A DNA stretch of 64,000 bases from Candidatus Melainabacteria bacterium (GCA_003151275.1 PLXC01000138.1:1-64000), one strand, 5' to 3'; positions 7,041-16,328 are shown, counted from the first letter of the stretch. The notes: generated by a model not told the origin, from the letters alone. A program made the numbers and translations.

Positions 7041-8051
7041 ATGTCCATTGAAGAAAAAAAATCACTGACCTGCTCCAAGTGCAATGAAGAGAACGATCCC
7101 GGAATGCTTTTTTGCATTTTTTGCGGACAGGGCTTAACAGCATCTGCTGAAAAAATGCGCAGCAGTAATACTGTAGTTATGGGTGGCAAATGCCCAACGT
7201 GCGGAAAAGAAGATGAGTTAAACATGCGCTTCTGCATCTTCTGCAGCGCGCCCATATATCCTGATCTTCACCAGCAAAGACCAATTGATAAGTTCAGCTG
7301 GGAGATGGAATTAGTTGATGATACTAAGCCTAAAACCACCGCGGCAGTCGATTTTAAGAAAGCGGTCCAGAAGAGCCCGACAAAGCAACCGCTTAACTTG
7401 TTACCAATTGGTTTAGCAGTGGGGGCGATTCTGGGAGGGCTGTGCATGGTGCCCACGCCAGTCTCAAATTTGATGCTTCGGACTTGGCTCTCAGGAGACT
7501 GGCCGGCGAAAAGTTTGACAATTTATACTAAGCACCCATTTGCGCAAGTGACTTTATACCAACCATCAGATGGAAAGATATTCACTCTTGCGGAAACAGA
7601 CACGACAGGAGCGGTGCGCTTTTCCAATTTGGAAGCGGCTGACTACAATTTAAAAATTAGCGGAAAGGGCTTAAGGACTGCCTTCACGCAAGTCAAAGTC
7701 GATGCCTTGAAACCTACCGTGCTTGGATATGGACAAGACGGGCTGATAGAGCTCGATAAAGACTCAGCTGCTCCAGACTCTAGCGCTGTGCAACCGCAGC
7801 CCCAAGCGCCCGCTGAATCCAAGCCTCAGTCTCCGATTGAATCGATCAAGGCTCAGGGCGCGACTGAATCGACCAAGCCTCAGGGCCCGACTGAATCGAC
7901 CAAGCCTCAGCCCTCGACTGAATCTACCAAGCCTCAGGGCGCGACTGAATCTACCAAGCCTCAGGGCGCGACTGAATCGACCAAGCCTCAGCCCTCGACT
8001 GAATCTACCAAGCCTAAGCCTTCGACCGAATCCGCCAAGCCTCAGATCTAA
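7041..8051 (+). CDS. Double zinc-ribbon membrane protein with C-terminal Ser/Thr/Pro/Lys repeats
   Basis: 336 residues. Two zinc ribbons open the protein: CSKCNEENDPGMLFCIFC (~residues 11-28) and CPTCGKEDELNMRFCIFC (~52-69). One hydrophobic segment follows (LLPIGLAVGAILGGLCMV, ~120-137). Residues ~160-225 look like a small beta-sandwich of the PEGA/carboxypeptidase-regulatory kind (VTLYQPSDGKIFTLAETDTT, then AVRFSNLEAADYNLKISG). The tail is eight nine-residue repeats of the type GATESTKPQ. The zinc ribbons would be cytoplasmic and the repeats outside, where they could span or bind the cell wall; this is inference. It sits 59 bases before the zinc-ribbon kinase, whose ribbons are similar in style, so a shared pathway is plausible. 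Confidence 0.7.
   Translation: MSIEEKKSLTCSKCNEENDPGMLFCIFCGQGLTASAEKMRSSNTVVMGGKCPTCGKEDELNMRFCIFCSAPIYPDLHQQRPIDKFSWEMELVDDTKPKTTAAVDFKKAVQKSPTKQPLNLLPIGLAVGAILGGLCMVPTPVSNLMLRTWLSGDWPAKSLTIYTKHPFAQVTLYQPSDGKIFTLAETDTTGAVRFSNLEAADYNLKISGKGLRTAFTQVKVDALKPTVLGYGQDGLIELDKDSAAPDSSAVQPQPQAPAESKPQSPIESIKAQGATESTKPQGPTESTKPQPSTESTKPQGATESTKPQGATESTKPQPSTESTKPKPSTESAKPQI
7830..8045 (+). repeat. 27-bp coding tandem repeat, eight units
   Basis: Eight in-frame 27-base units encode nine-residue repeats such as GATESTKPQ and PSTESTKPQ. Inner units are almost identical in DNA (CGACTGAATC then accaagcctcag), while the first and last are degenerate. The high DNA identity predicts copy-number variation by slippage. 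Confidence 0.9.
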
Positions 8052-8110
8052 TAGGCGCTAGTGCATCTCAGCGAACTAATCGGCTCGAAATTCTGTACTA
8101 TTAGGGGACT

Positions 8111-9292
8111 ATGGTTCAAGAAGCATCCCGAGCGACTGTATGTACCGAGTGCGGCAGGCACCTACCCGCAGGCGCGCGCTTCTGCGGTTATGATGGCTCC
8201 AAGTTAAATCCAAACATCGGCACAACGGACCTGCCGGGTGGCAGCATGCTGCCAAAATATTGTCCGGCATGCAAGAAGACTTATCCTCTGCAAGCGACAT
8301 TTTGCCCAATAGACGCGGCACGTTTGGCTACTGTGACCATGTCCGCCACTTTGCCTGGGGAAAGCAAGCATTGGGAAGAAGCCGCTCTCAGGCCCGAGCT
8401 GAGTTTGTCGGTCAATCTGGTCGGAAAAACCATCGACTACAAATATCAGGTTGAGTCTGTTCTAGGCGAAGGTGGAATGGCAGTTGTCTACAAATGCTTT
8501 CACAAGCAGATGGAAAGAATTGTCGTTATCAAAGTGATGCAAGGTTGGCTTCTATCTAGCAAGAATTCTTTTGAACGATTTGAGCGCGAATACAAAATAA
8601 CGGCCAAACTGAATCATCCCAACATTGTCTCTATCTACGATGTCGGCTTCCTAAATGGTAACGAGCCTTACATTGTTATGGAGTACATCAAAGGTGAAGC
8701 ACTGGCGGATCGCATTGCTAGACAAGGTGACTTGCCACTAGTGACGGTGGCAAACATCGCCATACAAATTTGCCGAGGATTGCAAGAAGCTCATTCGATG
8801 AACATCATTCATCGAGATCTTAAGCCAGACAATATTCTGTTGCAGGAAAAAAGTGACAGACCAGATTGGGTAAAAATAGTCGACTTTGGTATTTCGCATC
8901 TAGCTGCTGATGGTGCAAAACGCCTGACGAAAACGGGCAGAATGGTCGGCACACCGGAATATATTTCGCCTGAGCAACTGCGCGATAATCCAATTGATGC
9001 GCGCACCGATTTGTATTCTTTCGGGATTATTTTGTATGAGATGTTAGCGGGAACTGTTCCATTCACGGCAGAAACAGCTGAAGCAGTGCTGATGAAGCAT
9101 TTACTTTCTGACGTTCCCAGTCTTACCGAATTCCGAGACGACATCGCGGATGATTCTCCGTTCGGTTTGATTGTGCATAAGCTTTTGCAAAAGAATCCAG
9201 ACGATCGATACGACACGGCTACTGAAGTGCGCTTGGATATTGAACAAGCTCTGAGTAAAACGTTATTGAAACGCGGAGCAGAAAGCGATTAA
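8111..9292 (+). CDS. Soluble zinc-ribbon Ser/Thr protein kinase
   Basis: 393 residues. Two zinc-ribbon-like motifs lead: CTECGRHLPAGARFCGYDG (11-29) and CPACKKTYPLQATFCPID (51-68). A full Hanks-type kinase domain occupies ~112-385: glycine loop GEGGMAVVYK (119-128), ATP lysine Lys141, catalytic loop HRDLKPDN (Asp236), DFG at 258-260, the activation segment GTPEYISPEQL, and DLYSFGIILYEMLAG. All catalytic residues are present, so it should be active. There is no membrane segment or PASTA tail, unlike PknB-type kinases, so signals may reach it through the ribbons or partners such as the neighbouring ribbon-bearing membrane protein. Targets are unknown. It ends the plus-strand run that starts at 2832. 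Confidence 0.92.
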   Translation: MVQEASRATVCTECGRHLPAGARFCGYDGSKLNPNIGTTDLPGGSMLPKYCPACKKTYPLQATFCPIDAARLATVTMSATLPGESKHWEEAALRPELSLSVNLVGKTIDYKYQVESVLGEGGMAVVYKCFHKQMERIVVIKVMQGWLLSSKNSFERFEREYKITAKLNHPNIVSIYDVGFLNGNEPYIVMEYIKGEALADRIARQGDLPLVTVANIAIQICRGLQEAHSMNIIHRDLKPDNILLQEKSDRPDWVKIVDFGISHLAADGAKRLTKTGRMVGTPEYISPEQLRDNPIDARTDLYSFGIILYEMLAGTVPFTAETAEAVLMKHLLSDVPSLTEFRDDIADDSPFGLIVHKLLQKNPDDRYDTATEVRLDIEQALSKTLLKRGAESD

Positions 9293-9666
9293 GGACACCT
9301 AGCAGTCAAGTGCCGAACTAGGAGAGGCTGAGAATATTCTTGTGATCCGACCGATCACAATTCGGACCGATCTTAAACGCATGCACTTTCTGAAGCGTAA
9401 CAAAGCTTTTTAATTAGCAGGATCCTGCAGTTTTGTCGACTATGCAAGACTCGAAAAATCTCAGCCCCAAGTTTTCTAGCGAGCCTGGTTGCTTTGTAGC
9501 AAATTGAGAGCTTGGTTCGTTAAACGTGCCAGGATCTCAACATGCCAACATAAAATATCAAATTCATATAGTCAAGCAACAACGCATATTGTGAATTGCG
9601 GGTAAGGTTAGTCAAGACACTTAAAGTCCGGGTGGCATAACCTAGAAAATATGAAGAGGCTAATTA
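9293..9666. other. Intergenic spacer before the first subtilisin gene
   Basis: A 374-base stretch without a supportable gene. It holds the inverted repeat at 9340-9360 with a second GACCGATC at 9365-9372, and an AT-rich segment at about 9540-9590 that probably carries the subtilisin promoter. AGAGG about eight bases before 9667 is the ribosome site. No RNA gene was recognised. Confidence 0.6.
9340..9372. promoter_or_regulatory. Candidate operator: 8-bp inverted repeat plus direct repeat
   Basis: TTGTGATC (9340-9347) and GATCACAA (9353-9360) are perfect inverted repeats around CGACC. The octamer GACCGATC occurs at 9349-9356 and again at 9365-9372, sixteen bases later, roughly one and a half helical turns. 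This arrangement fits a dimeric regulator site, but no T-run follows, so it is not a terminator. The regulator is unknown. Confidence 0.35.
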
Positions 9667-10941
9667 ATGAAACCAAAGAACGGGCCAAAACTTACACATA
9701 AGACACTGGCTTTCGCGCTCTCATTCTTGATAGCTGGTGGCGGACTTCTAACCGTCCAAACTCCAGCCAGCGCCCAAAAGCCAACTGCTCCTAAGGCATC
9801 ACCGCAACCCCCAGCTGTACCAAATCAAATACTTGTCATGGTTCATCCGGGCGCAGACTCAGACGAAGTCAGTGACGCGCTTAAAGAGATGAATGGCAAA
9901 CTGATTAAGACAATTAGCAATGGCAAACTTGTTTGCCAACTCATCGAAGTACCCCCTGGCAAACTTGATGAGTGTATGGACAAAATTTCGAAAGACAAAG
10001 CGCACTTCGATGATGCGCAACGCAACGTGATTACTCACAAGATGGCGTTTCCTCCAACACCAGATGACCCTAATTTCTTTCAGCAATATCACCTGCCATT
10101 AATGAATGTTCCTGCCGCGTGGACACTAACTGGGAGTGGGACAGGCGTAACTGTTGGAGTTATCGATTCCGGCGTGATCGGGACTGAAGTCGACTTAACC
10201 CCAAGAGTCGCGACTGGCACTAATTTGGTCACTGGGGGAGCAGGTAACACGGACCAAACACCGGGCGTGACTCCATTCCAACATGGAACGTTCGTATCAA
10301 CATGTTCTATGGCGTCAACTAATAACTGTTTGCTAGGAGCAGCGCCTGCTTTCGCAGCAAATATAATCCCCGTAAACGTTTTTGATGTTAATGCCACTAC
10401 CACTGACGCGTTGGTCCTTGAGGCTCTCTTCTACTTGGAAAATCAAAATGTCAAGTTGATTAATTTGAGCGTTAATGCACCCGTTCCATTTACCTTTTCC
10501 AGCAAGAAATTCCACAAAGTTCTTTATGGTGCGTTCCAACAGTATTATTACCATAGTGGTGGACTACTGTTTAACGCAGCAGGGAATGACGGTCAGTTCG
10601 ACAACAATAGTAGATCTCCTGGACTTATCATAGTTTCGGCGATCAACAGCAGTTCACAATTAGCGGATTTCTCAACTCGCGGAAGATCACTTTGGTTTGC
10701 AGCACCCGGCGTAAACATCGTTTCAGGAGCAGGCAATAACGCAATAGCAACTGCTTCCGGCACCTCGTTTGCATCTCCGTTAGCAATGAGCGTTGCTGCT
10801 CAACTCTGGGGATTGCATCCATCTTGGAGCAATGCTCACGTGTTACATGCGATGCAATCATCTGCTACAAGCCCACACGGAACTGAATTTCTGTTCGGAT
10901 TCGGCCAAGTAAACGCAGGCGGCGCTTTAGCCCAGCCATAA
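9667..10941 (+). CDS. Secreted subtilisin-like (S8) serine protease, copy 1
   Basis: 424 residues. A signal peptide (basic start, hydrophobic residues ~14-30, cleavage after ASA) leads to a ~70-residue I9-like propeptide region (ILVMVHPGADSDEVSDALKE). The S8 catalytic triad is complete: Asp167 in VGVIDSGV, His206 in FQHGTFVST, Ser367 in ASGTSFASPLA, with the oxyanion Asn307 in AAGNDG. It should be an active extracytoplasmic endopeptidase. It resembles the protease at 16515-17978 in length, order of motifs and phrases such as KFHKVLYGAF/KVLHALFKFY, so the two are paralogues. It is monocistronic, with a hairpin downstream. Confidence 0.92.
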   Translation: MKPKNGPKLTHKTLAFALSFLIAGGGLLTVQTPASAQKPTAPKASPQPPAVPNQILVMVHPGADSDEVSDALKEMNGKLIKTISNGKLVCQLIEVPPGKLDECMDKISKDKAHFDDAQRNVITHKMAFPPTPDDPNFFQQYHLPLMNVPAAWTLTGSGTGVTVGVIDSGVIGTEVDLTPRVATGTNLVTGGAGNTDQTPGVTPFQHGTFVSTCSMASTNNCLLGAAPAFAANIIPVNVFDVNATTTDALVLEALFYLENQNVKLINLSVNAPVPFTFSSKKFHKVLYGAFQQYYYHSGGLLFNAAGNDGQFDNNSRSPGLIIVSAINSSSQLADFSTRGRSLWFAAPGVNIVSGAGNNAIATASGTSFASPLAMSVAAQLWGLHPSWSNAHVLHAMQSSATSPHGTEFLFGFGQVNAGGALAQP

Positions 10942-10962
10942 AGTCGCTCCATGTAGACTCTA

Positions 10963-10998
10963 AAATACGGCAGGCGTGTAAAAGCGCTTGCCGTATTT
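10963..10998. terminator. Long hairpin between convergent genes
   Basis: Fourteen-pair stem AAATACGGCAGGCG / CGCTTGCCGTATTT with one G-U pair and an eight-base loop, 21 bases after the subtilisin stop. The T-run is weak on both sides (TATTT), so it acts either as a modest bidirectional terminator or as an RNA 3' end stabiliser. Confidence 0.65.
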
Positions 10999-11128
10999 GC
11001 TTGCCATCATAGGCGATACCACTCTAGATTAGGGATGCGGATAAGGACTCGATGGCAGACTATTGGAAGCGTATCATGAAGAAGACTTAGGTATTGGAAC
11101 CTGCGGCATTTGATGATCAATGATGAGC

Positions 11129-12646
11129 TCACTGGTGATTGAGCCACAGAAAAATATCGATTGGAGTGTGATGCGGTATCAGATTGATTGTGACAGTAAT
11201 GTGATCCTTGTCTTTGAGTCCATCGACGACTAGAGTTTGGTTGGGCTTGTCGTTTTTGAGTGTCGTCTTCCAGCTCTTGCGATTCAGCTCTTCTTTATAA
11301 TACGCAGCGATCGCAGTGGGAGCAGCAGCAGAGTCCAACTTTAATTCAACGGCCGACAGCCAAAGAATATACGAATCAGGATATGCGGTAACAAGAAAGT
11401 CCTTTGGCACTCCCTCGGAAAGGATCGGACCACTGCCGAAATTCTTTTCGGTAGTTGATGTAAAACGGCTTCGCACAGTTGCTGCACTATCTGGATATTC
11501 TGTTGGCACAACTTTAAGGCTCAAACTTTCGTCGCCAATTTTTGGAACATCAGCGAACAGATGAATCTCCAATCGAGGACCCAAAACGTCAGTCCACCAG
11601 CCGATTGCGCTGGTAAATTTGTTCGAATATAAATGGAGTCCCGACAACATCATATTGTCTTTGTGCGCAAGAAAAGCGCGTTTGCTGTCTCCGGCCCAAA
11701 GATTCTTTTTCACCTGCACTAATGGAACGATTTCCCTAGTCTTCATCACTACGAACGATGAAGCGATTTGGGATTTCGTCTCATATTCGATCAGAACTCG
11801 GGGATTTTTTATGAAATTTGTGTCAAGCGCTCGACCAGAAAACTCCACGTGCATGCCTGTCGTGTCGCGACCGTAGTTCTCAATCTCATACTGTTGCAAC
11901 CAGACCTGTTTGCCTACCTGTACCCTATTATCGAGTCCAAGAATCTGGAGGGTTGGAGTTTGTAGTTGCTGCCAAAGCCAATAAGCAACAGCAAGCAGCA
12001 CCACAGTGACAACCATCACCACTGCAATTCGAAGACTAACCAACAGTTGTCTACCTTGTTGCGCCAACGGCTTCACCGGCGGTGCCAAATGAGGCATTTC
12101 GCTGTAACGCAAAATTTGCTTACGCACTGATTCTGCATCAGTGCTGCTGTAGGAGATCGGCAGCAAAATCTCGCCACCTGCTAGTTTTCCCAGACTTCCT
12201 GTGACCAAAAGAATTGGTCTGATCAAGATGTTGCGACGCGCTAGCAACTGATTAAAGTTGTTGACTTTTACCACAAGGGAAACGCCAGTTCTGTCCCAAA
12301 ATTTGGTCACTCCTTCAACATTTTGCCAGCTAATTAGACCGTAACCGTGCGAGACAAAGCCGTAATCGGTAATGCCCTGAGCATCGATAACGCAAATAGG
12401 ACGCCGCCGCAGCGATATGCCGGCAAAGCAGATACTAATGCAGGCCATCAGAAAAATCAAAGGCAGCTCAAGATATGTTACTTGCCCTTGTCGGGTAACT
12501 AGATAGGCGATACAGATCGTCATTGCGGAAAGCGCGAATGCAACAATTCCAACTTTCCCTCGTGACACAAAAACCTTAAACTGTTCGTTTTCAGGAGAGG
12601 TCAACTTTATTTCCCCGAGGGACGTTCTATTAAAATCTTCGGACAT
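11129..12646 (-). CDS. Membrane protein with PH-like (STM3941-type) N-terminal domain
   Basis: 505 residues from the ATG at 12646, chosen over the upstream ATG at 12691 because GAAAGG lies eight bases before it. Two hydrophobic segments come early (~GIVAFALSAMTICIAYLV and ELPLIFLMACISICFAGI), then a PH-like stretch with ICVIDAQGITDYGFVSHG and ISWQNVEGVTKF, the phrasing of STM3941-family proteins. A third segment (VVMVVTVVLLAVAYWLW, ~residues 225-241) precedes a large, probably extracytoplasmic region. The C-terminus has AIAAYYKEELNRKSWKT, a motif seen in small adhesion or lipoprotein-like domains. Function unknown. Convergent with copy 1 of the subtilisin. Confidence 0.6.
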   Translation of the reverse strand: MSEDFNRTSLGEIKLTSPENEQFKVFVSRGKVGIVAFALSAMTICIAYLVTRQGQVTYLELPLIFLMACISICFAGISLRRRPICVIDAQGITDYGFVSHGYGLISWQNVEGVTKFWDRTGVSLVVKVNNFNQLLARRNILIRPILLVTGSLGKLAGGEILLPISYSSTDAESVRKQILRYSEMPHLAPPVKPLAQQGRQLLVSLRIAVVMVVTVVLLAVAYWLWQQLQTPTLQILGLDNRVQVGKQVWLQQYEIENYGRDTTGMHVEFSGRALDTNFIKNPRVLIEYETKSQIASSFVVMKTREIVPLVQVKKNLWAGDSKRAFLAHKDNMMLSGLHLYSNKFTSAIGWWTDVLGPRLEIHLFADVPKIGDESLSLKVVPTEYPDSAATVRSRFTSTTEKNFGSGPILSEGVPKDFLVTAYPDSYILWLSAVELKLDSAAAPTAIAAYYKEELNRKSWKTTLKNDKPNQTLVVDGLKDKDHITVTINLIPHHTPIDIFLWLNHQ

Positions 12647-12749
12647 CGAAACTACCTTTCGTTCTTTGGCACTGTTTTTGGATGATATCATCGCGCTGCT
12701 TGGTAACCGCTAGGCATAATAGATCCTTTGTCTTTGCAGCAGCGAAGAA

Positions 12750-13451
12750 CTATTTGTTTCTATACTTTGCGGCGCATTTGATCTCGCTCACGTCCTTGCC
12801 TTTGAGTAGCGGCAAAATATAACGCTGCACGAAAAGTGGCATGCTGTTGCCGGAATGATCGCCGAAGTGCATCAGCTTCATCATTGACGGTTCCCAATGA
12901 ATTTCATGCAGTTTGGCATATTGGTGGGCAAGCGCTTCGTCAGTCGGCCTGGCAAAACCTCGCAACCCGGCGCTTTTTCCTTTGACACCGTCTGCGGTGC
13001 CAAATAACGAAGTGCCCAAATGGAGAAACAAAACATCCCTGGCGGAGCAAAATGAGATTATGTCACCCCGAACAGCGCGAAGGGCATCAACAAGCGGAAA
13101 TTTTGGCGAAACGGCTGGTGACATGAGAATGACTCTATCGACTGTCTCTTCAGGCAGCTTAGACAGAGCATTTAAGGCAATGGCGGTGCCGGCGCTTTTG
13201 GCGACTATATAAATGCGATGATTCGGATTAGATTTGCGATATTGCGCAATAGCAGAGCTTAGTTCATTCGACTTGTTCCGCATATTTTCGCGATTAGTTA
13301 AGTCGGAAAGAATGCGCATATATCCGGTGCCCCAACGGAAGTGCTCGACCGCATAGGGCATGCCTGCAAGGACCCGCCTGATTATCACGGGCGTGAATCC
13401 CGAGCCGCCCGCTCCATCAATGATATAAACAACGGCTTCGTGCTCGGGCAA
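12750..13451 (-). CDS. Alpha/beta-hydrolase-like protein
   Basis: About 233 residues if it begins at the TTG at 13451, which has AGGAG seven bases upstream; an ATG at 13490 would add 13 residues but lacks a ribosome site. The fold is suggested by the opening strand and loop VVYIIDGAGGSGFTP, the nucleophile elbow in IYIVAKSAGTAIAL, and a late His in LMHFGDHSGNS. The elbow reads A-K-S-A-G where most lipases have G-x-S-x-G, so it is a variant; activity is likely but the substrate is unknown. No signal peptide with the preferred start. It lies just upstream of the end of the histidine kinase gene on the same strand, separated by 93 bases. Confidence 0.65.
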   Translation of the reverse strand: MPEHEAVVYIIDGAGGSGFTPVIIRRVLAGMPYAVEHFRWGTGYMRILSDLTNRENMRNKSNELSSAIAQYRKSNPNHRIYIVAKSAGTAIALNALSKLPEETVDRVILMSPAVSPKFPLVDALRAVRGDIISFCSARDVLFLHLGTSLFGTADGVKGKSAGLRGFARPTDEALAHQYAKLHEIHWEPSMMKLMHFGDHSGNSMPLFVQRYILPLLKGKDVSEIKCAAKYRNK

Positions 13452-13583
13452 AATGTAACTCCTAATCGACACCTTCAGTATAAACAACATCGTGGCACAG
13501 TGCTGACGTCGCCGTCCGTCCCAAGGCCTTGCAACATCATCGCCTTTATTGCCAAGCGAAGGACCGCTCGATGTTTCGCAGCG

Positions 13584-15380
13584 CTAGTCAGAATGGTGAG
13601 GCAGGCAAAACCAAAAGGTACTTCCCTTACCTTCTTCACTTTCGACGCCTATGACGCCCCGGTGTGCTTCCACAATCGCCTTGCAAATTGCCAGACCTAA
13701 TCCGGTTCCCTCGACTTTCGCTGTCTCCGGTGTGCCTGTTTGGTGGTAGCGTTCAAAGATCACTTCTTGCTGCGCAGCAGGAATTCCTGGACCTTGATCG
13801 GCAACCGATACGCGCACCATTAAACCAATTATTTCAACGTCGATTTTGATCTCAGATTTCTGTGGTGAGAATTTGATCGCGTTCCCGAGCAGATTGATCA
13901 TCAGTTGCGAAAAGCGACGTTCATCAGCCATAACTTCGATTTTGGTGGATGGAAGTTTTATAGTAATTGTATTGGCATCAGCGAGTGCTGAAACTGCCGA
14001 AACGCACCGTTCGAGGATTGGCCCTAGCGAAGTAGGTTTGATCTCGAGTTCCATTCGACCTGATTCCATCTTCTCCAAATCGAGAAGGTTATTAATTAGA
14101 TCCATCGTGTGACGAAGGTTGTCCTCTGCTCTGTTCACCTTGAGTTGCGCCTTCTCTGTCAAGGCGCCTAATGCCCCAGCGCCTAGCAGTTCAAGTGTGC
14201 TTTTCACCGCACTTAGTGGCGTGCGTAGATCGTGACTGATCATGGCGACAAACTGTTGTTTGAAGCGCTCCACTTCCAATCGTTCACTCATATCGTGGGC
14301 GACACAGAAAAGCGCCTGGTCAGCATTCGACCAATGCCCTGACCAACGCATGTCCACAATCGTTCCGTCCTTGCCTGTCACTCTATTTTCGAGGGCGCTT
14401 TCAGGAGCAGAGCGCATTGCTTTTGCCCAATTTATAGACCGATCTATATCTTCAGTTAAGACCAGCTCGTGCCAGTTTCGACCGATTAGTGATTCAGGGT
14501 CATAGCCCCACAATTTTTCTGAGGCGGGACTGACAGTAGCAAATTTTCCAGCAGCGTTTATGGTGCAAATTACATCAACTGCGTTGTCGATTACGGCGCG
14601 CTCTTTTCGTTGTGATTCCAAAAGCGCATCAGCGGTTTCGTGGAGCACTCGATCAATCTGTCCGATCTCGTCATCGCCTTCCAGCACCGCATCTAGTTTC
14701 GCGCCTGCACCAATCTTGACACTATTGTCCATCAAGACCTTCAATCGACGGGTCGTGCTTTGATGGAATCTGGACACAAGCAAGGCTGCGAGCAGAATGC
14801 TCGTGATCACGCCGCCAAGTAAAGCTAGTTTCACGATTGAATTGAGCCGATTAGCGGCGTCTGGATCGCCTTGTTGCGCCCGTTCATCTTTGATCATGGT
14901 GTCAAGCTTTGCCACGATCTCATTGAGATTTTGACGCATGTCAAAAGCTTCCATCAGATCCAGGTGCCCACCTGCCTCAATCGCTTTTTTTCTTGCTTCA
15001 AGGACGCGTAGGTTGTCTGCAGTTTCGGTAGTGACGTTCCGTACAATCGTCAAATGATCCGGCTCGTCGTGCACCAATTCTTCTAGGGCCTTGAGCTCCT
15101 GAGGAGTGCGAGACAAAGTTGCGGTTAATCGATCTCCCAGCACTTCGTTAGTTTTGGCGTCATAAGCAACAAAGGCGTAGCCGACGTCATAAAGCAGTTG
15201 GACGACCTCGTTGGTCTTGGCAATTACGGCTTTAGAGTGATCTGCTTGTCTCGCTTCTTTTTCGGATTGAATCAAAAGACAGCCGACGGTGGCAAGCAAA
15301 CATAGCTCGAAGGTTAGCGGCACTGCGACTAAGATTAGGGCCTTCTGAAACAGGGTCAGATGAATGGGTTTACCGTTCAA
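13584..15380 (-). CDS. Membrane sensor histidine kinase (CHASE3-like, HAMP, PAS)
   Basis: 598 residues, apparently starting at a TTG at 15380 since no ATG is near. Order: membrane helix 1 (~13-37), a ~145-residue helical outer domain resembling CHASE3 ([20 protein letters not shown] and following), helix 2 (~184-203), HAMP (~204-252), PAS (~258-370, [20 protein letters not shown]), HisKA with phospho-acceptor His383 in [10 protein letters not shown], and HATPase with N-box [18 protein letters not shown] and GTGLGLA. All catalytic boxes are intact. It is divergent from its presumed partner regulator at 15484, with ~100 bases between them. The outer domain is shared with the kinase at 54394-55851, showing the pairs are duplicates. 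Confidence 0.93.
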   Translation of the reverse strand: MNGKPIHLTLFQKALILVAVPLTFELCLLATVGCLLIQSEKEARQADHSKAVIAKTNEVVQLLYDVGYAFVAYDAKTNEVLGDRLTATLSRTPQELKALEELVHDEPDHLTIVRNVTTETADNLRVLEARKKAIEAGGHLDLMEAFDMRQNLNEIVAKLDTMIKDERAQQGDPDAANRLNSIVKLALLGGVITSILLAALLVSRFHQSTTRRLKVLMDNSVKIGAGAKLDAVLEGDDEIGQIDRVLHETADALLESQRKERAVIDNAVDVICTINAAGKFATVSPASEKLWGYDPESLIGRNWHELVLTEDIDRSINWAKAMRSAPESALENRVTGKDGTIVDMRWSGHWSNADQALFCVAHDMSERLEVERFKQQFVAMISHDLRTPLSAVKSTLELLGAGALGALTEKAQLKVNRAEDNLRHTMDLINNLLDLEKMESGRMELEIKPTSLGPILERCVSAVSALADANTITIKLPSTKIEVMADERRFSQLMINLLGNAIKFSPQKSEIKIDVEIIGLMVRVSVADQGPGIPAAQQEVIFERYHQTGTPETAKVEGTGLGLAICKAIVEAHRGVIGVESEEGKGSTFWFCLPHHSD

Positions 15381-15483
15381 ATATTGATCTCAAACATGGC
15401 GGCAAGGATTTAGGCTGATCAATTGTATATGATTGTCCTTGCCCATGAATCCGACGTGGCTCACGCAGCTCTGGAGACGTTCA

Positions 15484-16176
15484 GTGTCAAGGATTTTGAT
15501 AGTCGAAGACAACGAAGAGTTAGCAGACAATGTGTGTACTTGGCTGACTAACGAGCAGCACAAAGTCGATAGTGTCGGCGATGGTGTCGAGGCGTTGAAG
15601 TATTTGCGCACCTATGAATATGATGTCATTGTGCTTGATTGGACTTTGCCAAGAATGAGCGGCATTGATGTGTTGAAACAATTCCGCGCGGTTGGCGGGG
15701 TTACGCCTGTTCTTATGCTAACCGGGAGACGCGATCTTGATGACAAGGAATCAGGGCTTGATGCAGGCGCTGATGACTATTTGACCAAGCCATTCGAACT
15801 GCGTGAATTGTCTGCACGCCTTCGCGCTCTGCTGCGTCGAGCACCAATGCCACCATCCGAACTGCTGAAAATCGCGGATATCATTTTGAATAAGCAAGCG
15901 CGTCGCGTCACCAAGAGCGGGAAAGAATTAAAGCTGATGCCGAAGGATTTTGCAGTCCTCGAACTTCTGATGACTTATCCCGACAAGGTCTTCAGCGCCG
16001 AAACGCTGATAGAAAGGATCTGGGCGGAAGGTGAGGCATCAGCAGAAGTTGTGCGTAAACATATAAATAGGATTCGGACTCAGATCGATACTCCAAATGC
16101 GACTTCTTTGATCCGCACCGTTCATGGTATCGGCTACGCGTTCGAGTCGAGCGCACCCGTCGCTCCGGACACATAG
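15484..16176 (+). CDS. OmpR-family response regulator
   Basis: 230 residues from the GTG at 15484, which has GGAG seven bases upstream and begins exactly at the receiver domain (VSRILIVEDNEELADN); an in-frame ATG at 15433 would add an unlikely 17-residue leader. The receiver domain has the acidic pocket (Glu8, Asp9), phospho-acceptor Asp52 in VIVLDWTLPR and the Lys in DDYLTKPF. The C-terminal winged helix (VRKHINRIRTQIDTP, then RTVHGIGYAFE) binds DNA. Divergent to the kinase at 13584-15380, its likely partner. The intergenic space of ~100 bases should hold both promoters and perhaps an autoregulatory site. Followed directly by a palindromic repeat. Confidence 0.93.
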   Translation: MSRILIVEDNEELADNVCTWLTNEQHKVDSVGDGVEALKYLRTYEYDVIVLDWTLPRMSGIDVLKQFRAVGGVTPVLMLTGRRDLDDKESGLDAGADDYLTKPFELRELSARLRALLRRAPMPPSELLKIADIILNKQARRVTKSGKELKLMPKDFAVLELLMTYPDKVFSAETLIERIWAEGEASAEVVRKHINRIRTQIDTPNATSLIRTVHGIGYAFESSAPVAPDT

Positions 16177-16182
16177 TTGATA

Positions 16183-16255
16183 GGAAATGGAGCGCGGGAC
16201 TCCAGTCCCGCCTTGAGACAATTATGGGCGGCTAGAATAGCCGCGCTCCATTTCC
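16183..16255. repeat. Intergenic palindromic repeat element, family 1 copy B
   Basis: Same perfect 14-base outer arms as copy A, GGAAATGGAGCGCG (16183-16196) and CGCGCTCCATTTCC (16242-16255), and the same inner hairpin GCGGCT-AGAAT-AGCCGC. This copy carries an additional hairpin, GGGACT-CC-AGTCCC (16196-16209), so it is longer than copy A. It starts seven bases after the response regulator stop codon. Confidence 0.88.
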
Positions 16256-16308
16256 TTCGATTCTAGGCTGGTCTCCCACTGCTGTGATGGACGATTATAG
16301 GCAGCTGT

Positions 16309-16328
16309 GGTCAGCCGCGCTCCATTTT
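16309..16328. repeat. Partial copy of palindromic family 1
   Basis: The stretch TGGTCAGCCGCGCTCCATTT repeats the right arm and inner stem of the family 1 element (AGCCGCGCTCCATTT) without a matching left arm. It lies 60 bases after copy B. Confidence 0.6.

Noticed and set aside
7830..8045. Tandem 27-bp units considered as a CRISPR array
   Set aside because: Units are contiguous with no spacers and encode an in-frame peptide repeat; no cas genes are present.
9341..9359. TGTGA and TCACA considered as a CRP site
   Set aside because: The half sites are nine bases apart, not six as in CRP consensus; kept only as a generic operator candidate.
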